From: Deuterostichococcus epilithicus
Lineage: Eukaryota; Chlorophyta; Trebouxiophyceae; Prasiolales; Stichococcaceae
Direction of reading: 5' to 3'
Length of the DNA stretch: 64,000 nt
Assembly (NCBI GenBank): GCA_033439295.1
Contig: JAVTLE010000008.1
Coordinates: 2,940,341-3,004,340, forward strand
The position numbers and the translations under genes are program-made. Of the stretch, positions 58,401 to 64,000 are shown in pieces. The number at the start of each line of letters is the position of its first letter. Position 1 is the stretch's first letter. The notes under the pieces were generated by a model. It made no database searches. It worked only from the letters and a program-made list of their open reading frames with translations, and was not told where the DNA came from.

Positions 58401-59560
58401 TTTGACTGGCCAAAGTTTCGGCAGTCTAATTCACATATTTTCCATGTACTGTAAGATCTGCGGGAAGGCTGGGAACCCGCGCCACCTGCAACATGGTGTA
58501 TGCCAGGTTGCAATGCGAGCACAGTCGCCAGCAGTAGCTGCGCTGGACTAGTCTGCGGCGTCAGCCAGCAAAGCAGCTTTTGGGGCGAGGTAGTGATAAG
58601 TTCTTTCACAGTCGCGCCCCCTGCAGAGCACTCCGGCTGGTGTGTAGAAACATTACACACAGCGCAGCTGAGCGCATGCTTGGCGCCCACTGTTGCACGA
58701 CTCGCGATTGCCAGTGTGATCGCGCAGATCGCTGCGGGAATGCGCTGAGAATGCGCCGCTGCCGAACAGTCATTCTTCTTCTTGTCTTTTTAATCTGCTG
58801 AGAACCTGCGTGTCTGCCTGGCTTGGCCTTCGCAAAGGGGGCAATCGTCAGCTGCCGGGCACATCGAGCAAAGACAGACATGAGCAGCCCTGTGCCTGCT
58901 CTGCAGCAGGTTTGTACTGCTTCTCGAGCAGTAGTAAAGGGGCCTCTGGCCACTTCACCCTGCGCATCGTGGCACCAAGCAGCCCGGCTCCCACAGAAAT
59001 TTTCTGAGCTGGCTCACACTCGATTTGCAACGTGCCATTGTTACTGGGCTGTTGTGTTCGTTTACGCTTCTTTCAGACGGACAGAATGCATTCGCGACAG
59101 CCGCATTTCCAGTGGACCGCATGTTTCGGCTCAGTTGTCCTGTCCATGTTGTGCAGATGCAGTCCCTGCCAGGCAGCCCAGTGCCATGGCGGGACTGACC
59201 TGACGAGATTGGTCGCCCGGTGCATAGCGTTCGGGGTCGCAAAGGTGTTGCCATTTGCCACTGCTGCAGGGGTCGTCCGATTTCCGGTATATTGCTGCGC
59301 GGCTGGCGCCCAGCCTACGCGACTCCCCCAGCGAGCAGGTGGAGCACTACCCGAGCGCCTCCGCCGCAGCTTCAGCGGCTGCAGCAGCAGCCGACGAGGG
59401 AGCCGGCGTGGCGGCAAGCCTCACGGGCAAGCTGCTGCTGACGGAGGAGGCCAGTCTCCTGCAGTGGGCGCGGCACTACAGAGTGGAGTTGGCGTCCGAG
59501 AGCAATGCCGACGCTGCGGCGGCAGCGCTGGCGCGGCTTCAGCTGCCGCGTCGGGGCTGA
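52468..59560 (+). CDS. SEC23: Sec23-family COPII coat protein (divergent)
   Basis: Exons joined in phase: 52468-52619, 52748-52901, 53087-53239, 53356-53442, 53778-53936, 54194-54453, 54637-54814, 54944-55160, 55451-55540, 55739-55917, 56128-56338, 56779-56876, 57254-~57435, one near 57555, 57766-57938 and 59270-59560 (TGA). After a Gln/Pro-rich N-terminus comes the zinc finger (CVACGAFLNPYCE, then AWSCLFCAHSN), trunk (MNLALLTFGAALSVWQL, MARGP, GPGTVDLDAIDG, VSVDVLAAGSAAVNV), beta-sandwich (VILGWLTEDGSIHERCVTRR), helical (YHLQRGPMLGEVAGHPDERA) and gelsolin parts (PPLVLDHGSSVFVWLGGN, SSDFRYIAARLAPSLRDSPS). Sec23 is the Sar1 GTPase-activating coat subunit at ER exit sites. It looks closest to the plant Sec23-like branch. 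A poly-Gly insert sits in the trunk. Exon ends around 57435-57600 are uncertain. Ns at 54708, 57286 and 57488. Confidence 0.92.
56611..56620. repeat. Telomere-like GGGTTTAGGG in Sec23 intron
   Basis: One and a half TTTAGGG units inside the intron 56339-56778. Similar short motifs lie in introns near 23413-23423 and 42741-42750. Confidence 0.8.
58195..58552. repeat. Perfect-length 179-bp tandem duplication in Sec23 intron
   Basis: Copy one 58195-58373 and copy two 58374-58552 begin AGCGCCCGGCTGCTCGAG and end CTGCGCTGGACTAGT. Only one substitution was seen (CCGCCTGC versus CCACCTGC). Confidence 0.95.
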
Positions 59561-61007
59561 TGCTATGGCAGTTGGTCGATTGACACAGAGCCGGCTGACC
59601 GGGGCAACGGCAGCAGTGCACTGTCACGATCGACCGCAAGCTAGAGATGGTTCTTGGTTTCCGCCACTGCACCGAGGCCGCCGCCGAGGCATCCGCTTTC
59701 AAACTTGTAGGGGTGCCAAATTCCATCGGCTGGGGCTGGTACCGCCGTCCTTTGAAAGGGTTGCATGTGCCTCCTTCACTATCCTATTCCACCTCCACCA
59801 TTGGCACACTTTGCCGCCCCTACTTCGTCGCGTCTGTCGTCTGATACTGCACACCAGGCAGTCACGCCCATATGCGGCTGGCCGCTCCATGGATGAAACC
59901 CTAAACCCTGAAGCATGCGGGCAATTGAAGAGTAATTGTCGCAGTCTGCTGACAGCAGCACAGCAACCAATGTGCAGGTTCCCTGCACCTCGAACGTTTT
60001 CAACGAAAACGGCCGCCGTCCTTGTGCGGTGCGACTTTGCGTGTCAGAACCTGTGTACCTGTGGTCTCAGGGCACAAGCCGTCGCGGGTTCGATTGTAGC
60101 GGACGCTGATCCGCTCTACTTCCTAGCGTGCCTATCCGCATTTTGGATTTTCACCGGGAAAATCTGCTGCACTCCCAGCACTTTGCTGTTTGAATTTTTT
60201 CTTTGCTGCAGCCGGAACAAGGGTTCCCCTCGGATATGCGTTGCCGGCGTCGAAATTGTGTAGTCATCTCAGCGCCAAGGTTCTCACAGCCGTCACAGGG
60301 ATATCGCAAGCCTGCGCAGACTCTCCTCGAACCGTACCCCGCACGATTTTGGTATGCGTGCACATGGTTTGAGTTTGCCTGCGTGGCTGACGCGTGTCCT
60401 GAGGAAATCGATGTCCACCACTTGTGCACTGAGTTTCGTTGGGGTGCCATATCGAAATGTCTTACAGAACCCTGACTCGCTGCTCGTATCCCGCCAATTT
60501 TGCCGCTAGGGTGCGTATTAACTTGCCCTCCCACCCATCGATCGAACTTTGGCATTGATGGGACAACAGGCTTTGCATACAATCACCCTTGGACAGGCAT
60601 GCCATGCCGCCTGCAGAAAGCCCGGCGCTTGGTTGGCGGATTCGTGCCGCTGCATGCCTACATGTATGTGATGACTTCGTTGCTGTGCCCATTCCCATGG
60701 TCTCCAGTCTAGTGCTGTTTGCTCCAACGACTAGATGCGGGCAGCAGGTCTGGCAGCACCAGACATCGTACACAAAACCTGTTGCACGGCTCCGTCCTGC
60801 TCCGTCTTGCAGTGCTGTTCGGGCAGTAGCTCTGTTGCTGCTTGGGCGAAATCTGTTGTTCACCTAATTCTGATACCTTGGCTGTTGTATGTCTCCAGCG
60901 ACTGGCAGCGCTCGATGAGACTTGTCAAGCATGTGCGTCCTTTGCGGCTGCAGCTCCTGCGAAGTCTGAGTGCAAGTTCGACAGCACGTCCGCTGGCAGG
61001 TGCGTAG
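59561..61007. other. Intergenic, AT-richer, no gene seen
   Basis: Composition shifts away from the GC-rich coding part. A telomere-like AAACCCTAAACCCTGAA lies at about 59896-59912. No coding frame was supported. Confidence 0.45.
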
Positions 61008-61033
61008 GGTTTAGGGTATAGGGTTTAGGGTTT
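61008..61033 (+). repeat. Interstitial telomere-like array 1
   Basis: Imperfect TTTAGGG units (AGGGTTTAGGGTATAGGG followed by TTTAGGGTTT) directly precede the first copy of the 672-bp unit. Confidence 0.85.
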
Positions 61034-62351
61034 ATGCATGAAGAGCACTTGCCCATTGTGCGCCTCATAGCTCGGCTTGTAGAGCGTGGATGGCGGGGGG
61101 TGGGGTGGCAAAAGGAAGGTGCACACTCAGGGTACACGTCTGGAGTGGCGCTCGTGGTGTCGCGCCCCACCCCTTGCCATGGTGGCACTTGCAAGAGGGT
61201 GTGGTGGTTGTGCTAGTGGCCCCCTCATCGAAGTAGTGAGGTGGGAAGCGTTGTGGCCCCACCTAGGGCGCCGCCACCCTCGTGGCACCTCATTAGGTCG
61301 TGGGCATGCCGTGTGTAAGAGGGCCGGCCTTGCCACCGCCGTGGGCGCATGCAAGGGCACCAAAGGGGGGGCACTCCCCCGCCGGATTTTCCAGGAAATC
61401 GAGTATTTCTGGGTATATAAAAGTGCGTAGGTATTGAGGTGCCGGGTGGTGTGATCGCACACGGCGTGCAACACACGGCGCGCGCACGGGAGGGGTGGGG
61501 GGCCATGCATGCACCCAAAGGTGTGGCAAGCACATGGTTGGGCCCCCCACCTCGTGCGGCGCACTCAAGCCAACTCCCCAACATGCATGCACACGTCTCC
61601 ACCCCATCGTGGGCCGCGCCACGCGCCGTGGGGCGGTCTGACCACCATCAACCACAGCCTCTATGCGTTTGAAAGGCCACGGTTAGGGTTTAGGGTTCAG
61701 GGTTCATGCATGAAGAGCACTTGCCCATTGTGCGCCTCATAGCTCGGCTTGTAGAGCGTGGATGGCGGGGGGTGGGGTGGCAAAACGAAGGTGCACACTC
61801 AGGGTACACGTCTGGAGTGGCGCTCGTGGTGTCGCGCCCCACCCCTTGCCATGGTGGCACTTGCAAGAGGGTGTGGTGGTTGTGCTAGTGGCCCCCTCAT
61901 CGAAGTAGTGAGGTGGGAGGCGTTGTGGCCCCACCTAGGGCGCCGCCACCCTCGTGGCACCTCAGTAGGTCGTGGGCATGCCGTGTGTAAGAGGGCCGGC
62001 CTTGCCACCGCCGTGGGCGCATGCAAGGGCACCAAAGGGGGGGCACTCCCCCGCCGGATTTTCCAGGAAATCGAGTGTTTCTGGGTACATAAAAGGGCTT
62101 AAGTATTGAGGTGCCGGGGGTGTGATGGCACACGGCGTGCAACACACGGCGCGCGCACGGGAGGGGTGGGGGGCCATGCATGCACCCAAAGGTGTGGCAA
62201 GCACATGGTTGGGCCCCCCACCTCGTGCGGCGCACTCAAGCCAACTCCCCAACATGCATGCACACGTCTCCACCCCATCGTGGGCCGCGCCACGCGCCGT
62301 GGGGCGGTCTGACCACCATCAAACACAGTTTCTATGCGTTGGAAAGGCCAC
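61034..62351. repeat. Two tandem copies of a 672-bp subtelomere-like unit
   Basis: Copy one starts ATGCATGAAGAGCACTTGCC at 61034 and copy two starts with the same words at 61706. About 647 bp are shared with roughly 15 differences; the remainder of the period is the telomere-like spacer. Each copy has a TATA-like word in the last third (TATATAAAA at 61413 in copy one, changed to TACATAAAA in copy two). Both strands are open for about 110 codons, but substitutions show no coding pattern. Confidence 0.9.
61681..61705 (+). repeat. Interstitial telomere-like array 2
   Basis: GGTTAGGGTTTAGGGTTCAG and GGTTC separate the two 672-bp copies, the same position as array 1. Confidence 0.85.
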
Positions 62352-62431
62352 GCGACAGGTCTCGTCGCCCACGCGCCAACTTGCGCGACTTACCCCCCCA
62401 CGATCGTAACACATCCCGGGAGCCAAGTACC

Positions 62432-62914
62432 TCAAACCGGCACGCATGGCGCGGGAGCTTTGTCAAACGTCTCCTGTGTGCATGAGAGGCCCACCTTGAG
62501 GTCGTCCGGCACGCCGCCGCCCGCACGGCGTAGGTGCACGTCAGATCTTCCCCTTGTGTGCCACGTGAACCGAAAGCCCACCTCAATGCCACACAATGCG
62601 GCCGTGGCTCTTGAAAAGTGAGTTTTAATGGAGCAGAGCGTGGGAGGGGACACGCAACGCACGGCTGGTGTGGTGCGTGCATTTGGGGGGGTCGGAGGCA
62701 TGGTCGGGAGTCGGGCCGGCGGCTCAATGGGCGGACACATGTTGGGCTTCCCCATGGCACGGGAATGGCCATAACTTGAGCGTCTGACCTCGGATCTGGA
62801 CGCGGCGACCGGCAGCGGCACCGCAGAGGCCTCAGCTAGGCGCATGGCCAAGTTCTTTTGCACATACACCCCGTTTGCGCACAGCAACCTCATCTCAAAG
62901 TCCAAGGGGCCCAA
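62432..62914 (-). CDS. Possible mobile-element ORF, unknown protein
   Basis: A 160-codon minus-strand frame. Its ends look coding: MRLLCANGVYVQKNLAMRLA near the start and IEVGFRFTWHTRGRSDVHLR then VGLSCTQETFDKAPAPCVPV near the end. The middle is Pro/Thr-rich and could include an intron. It lies downstream of the recombinase-like fragment on the same strand, so it may be a second protein or 3' part of the same element. No family was recognised. Confidence 0.35.
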   Translation of the reverse strand: MGPLDFEMRLLCANGVYVQKNLAMRLAEASAVPLPVAASRSEVRRSSYGHSRAMGKPNMCPPIEPPARLPTMPPTPPNARTTPAVRCVSPPTLCSIKTHFSRATAALCGIEVGFRFTWHTRGRSDVHLRRAGGGVPDDLKVGLSCTQETFDKAPAPCVPV

Positions 62915-62939
62915 GGGGTGCCAACCTCAATCGACCACC

Positions 62940-62958
62940 CCCCTAAACCCTAAACCCT
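62940..62958 (-). repeat. Telomere-like array in reverse orientation
   Basis: Two CCCTAAA units plus CCC, opposite in orientation to the arrays at 61.0 and 61.7 kb. Confidence 0.85.
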
Positions 62959-63362
62959 TGACCCAGCCACGCACGGGAGGTCCGCCACCATGTGGGGGCC
63001 ACGTGACATGGCCGTCAGCCACGCGGGAGGCCGTTACATGGTGTTCCTGGTCGCTACAGTGCATGATTTCATTTTTATATTGGTAATATATAGGCACACA
63101 TGGCTACTTCGAGTCAGAAAATCATAGCTCTCGATTCCATGGGCGGAATCCAGATCTGATTAGCTCCAGATGCTCGTCGTGACATGGCGGAGGCAGCCAC
63201 GGCCTGAGCTTTGAGCCACAAGTGCTCTGCATTCTGACCGGTTGGCCGCCGAAGGCAAGGGGGTCCGTGACACACAATGTCTTGATGGAGGGTGGCTCAC
63301 CACCCCAAATCCCAACATGTGGTGGCTTGCCAATGGGCTGAGGCACACCTGGTGTCCCACCA

Positions 63363-63943
63363 TCAGTCACTATCAAGGTCGATCTCGATGTCATGCTCCA
63401 CATCCTCACCACCCCCCTCCACCTCCTCTCCACCCACACCAACTCCCGCCACATTGCCTCTCATGGCACGCCTCAATGCTTTCATGCCATCCACGGCCCT
63501 TTGGGCATCCCGTTGAGGCTTGGTCCTATCATAATGCTTCATGGCCGTGGAGGGGGCATGCCCCATGGCCGTGGCAAGCTCCTCCTTGGTGGGTGCTCCC
63601 TCAATTGGGCGAATTGCCCCATGCACCACACCAATGGTGATGTGCCTTCACCACACAAACGAAAAGGAGGTGAGCCCCTACCTATGACGAGCTTGGTGGG
63701 CATGCGTGGGGTGTTATCAACACACATTGCATTGCATTGCATTGCATTGCATTGCATGGGGATTTGCACCCCTACATTGAGAGCCCACCTTGCAAGGTTG
63801 GGAGCCATCCTCTTGCCACATATCTTCTCACATAGATCCCCAAACATCACCCTCCATTGCTTGCTCGTGAAGCCCACGCTTGTGATTGGGTCAAAGAAAA
63901 GGGGTAGTGCCCCTTGTCTCCCAANGCAATGAAGCACCCACAC
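63363..63943 (-). mobile_element. Tyrosine-recombinase-like fragment (Crypton/DIRS-type?)
   Basis: Two minus-strand coding blocks. The upstream one (about 63943-63800) reads FDPITSVGFTSKQWRVMFGD then EKICGKRMAPNLAR and meets a GTGGGC donor. The downstream one (63629-63363) reads IRPIEGAPTKEELATAMGHA, then PSTAMKHYDRTKPQRDAQ, and ends in an acidic tail (EDVEHDIEIDLDSD). The string AMGHxxxTAxKHYDR matches the C-terminal His...Tyr block of tyrosine recombinases, with Tyr the likely nucleophile; the Arg of NLAR or the one in IRP may serve as a catalytic Arg. The upstream part of the enzyme lies beyond the N-filled window end. The blocks are separated by a probable short intron with CATTG repeats. 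Family assignment is by eye. Confidence 0.55.
63725..63754. repeat. (CATTG)6 microsatellite
   Basis: Six exact pentanucleotide copies inside the probable intron of the recombinase-like gene. Confidence 0.95.
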
Positions 63944-64000
63944 ANTTGAGGAATNGATAGGGGGAANGGNAAGAGCAAGGGGGGGGCCNNAACANATGTG
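63925..64000. other. Low-quality end with scattered Ns
   Basis: Single and double Ns from 63925 to the end suggest an assembly gap or contig end, often seen beside repeats. Confidence 0.8.

Larger units (their letters stand above)
62352..63362. other. Mobile-element/subtelomeric sequence
   Basis: Apart from the possible frame at 62432-62914, this stretch includes CCCCTAAACCCTAAACCC near 62940-62957, telomere-type repeats in reverse orientation, and low-GC sequence around 63050-63100. No other gene was recognised. Confidence 0.4.

Noticed and set aside
61086-62102. Paired 114-codon frames in the 672-bp repeats
   Set aside because: Both strands are open, differences between copies do not favour synonymous sites, and no family is recognisable.
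61034-62351. 672-bp direct repeats as retrotransposon LTRs
   Set aside because: The copies are adjacent with only a telomere-like spacer between them, no internal gag/pol, and no TG...CA ends.
1-64000. CRISPR arrays, rRNA or tRNA genes
   Set aside because: No regularly spaced direct repeats with unique spacers, no rRNA core sequences and no tRNA-like cloverleaf were seen. A tRNA scan was not run.

Overview
This 64 kb window is nuclear DNA of a green alga (Chlorophyta). The reasons are intron-dense genes with GT-AG introns of roughly 100-1000 bp, GC-rich codons, frequent TGCAG at 3' splice sites, CAG/CTG triplet tracts, a plastid-targeted SDR39U1/GC1 protein, plant-type SCAMP, TRAPPC11 and Sec23 proteins, an algal-style LEA protein, and telomere-type TTTAGGG motifs. 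TTTAGGG fits Trebouxiophyceae or Sphaeropleales better than Chlamydomonas (TTTTAGGG). Species was not determined. No bacterial operons, rRNA, tRNA or CRISPR were seen.

Layout. 1-12.1 kb is a sparse region. It holds a possible exon leaving the left edge, a 117-aa and a 153-aa small membrane/coiled-coil protein (both minus strand, both rebuilt from very short exons), a group-3-like LEA protein (minus), and two genes of which only the signal-peptide start is clear (plus). 12.7-19.4 kb is a plus-strand cluster of secreted proteins: a germin-like cupin and two proline-rich wall-type proteins. 19.9-23.7 kb is an eight-exon gene for the chloroplast epimerase-family protein SDR39U1 (GC1/SulA family), solved completely in phase. 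24.6-27.4 kb (minus) is a SCAMP. 28.1-38.7 kb (minus) is a 10.6 kb TRAPPC11 gene with a pure 25-unit CAG/CTG tract just inside one intron. 39.9-51.4 kb (plus) appears to be one very large gene for a bromodomain and glutamine-rich nuclear protein. 52.5-59.6 kb (plus) is a divergent Sec23. 59.6-64 kb is repeat-rich and subtelomere-like: a 672-bp tandem unit bounded by TTTAGGG arrays, then a minus-strand tyrosine-recombinase-like fragment of a probable mobile element next to sequence with Ns.

Functional themes. Three neighbouring genes (SCAMP, TRAPPC11, Sec23) serve membrane trafficking: secretory carriers, Golgi/ER tethering and the COPII coat. The left half carries secreted wall or stress proteins. 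This is probably coincidence of eukaryotic gene order rather than a unit of co-regulation. Exon joins were checked by hand for splice sites and phase. Where a join stayed unsolved, the entry says so.
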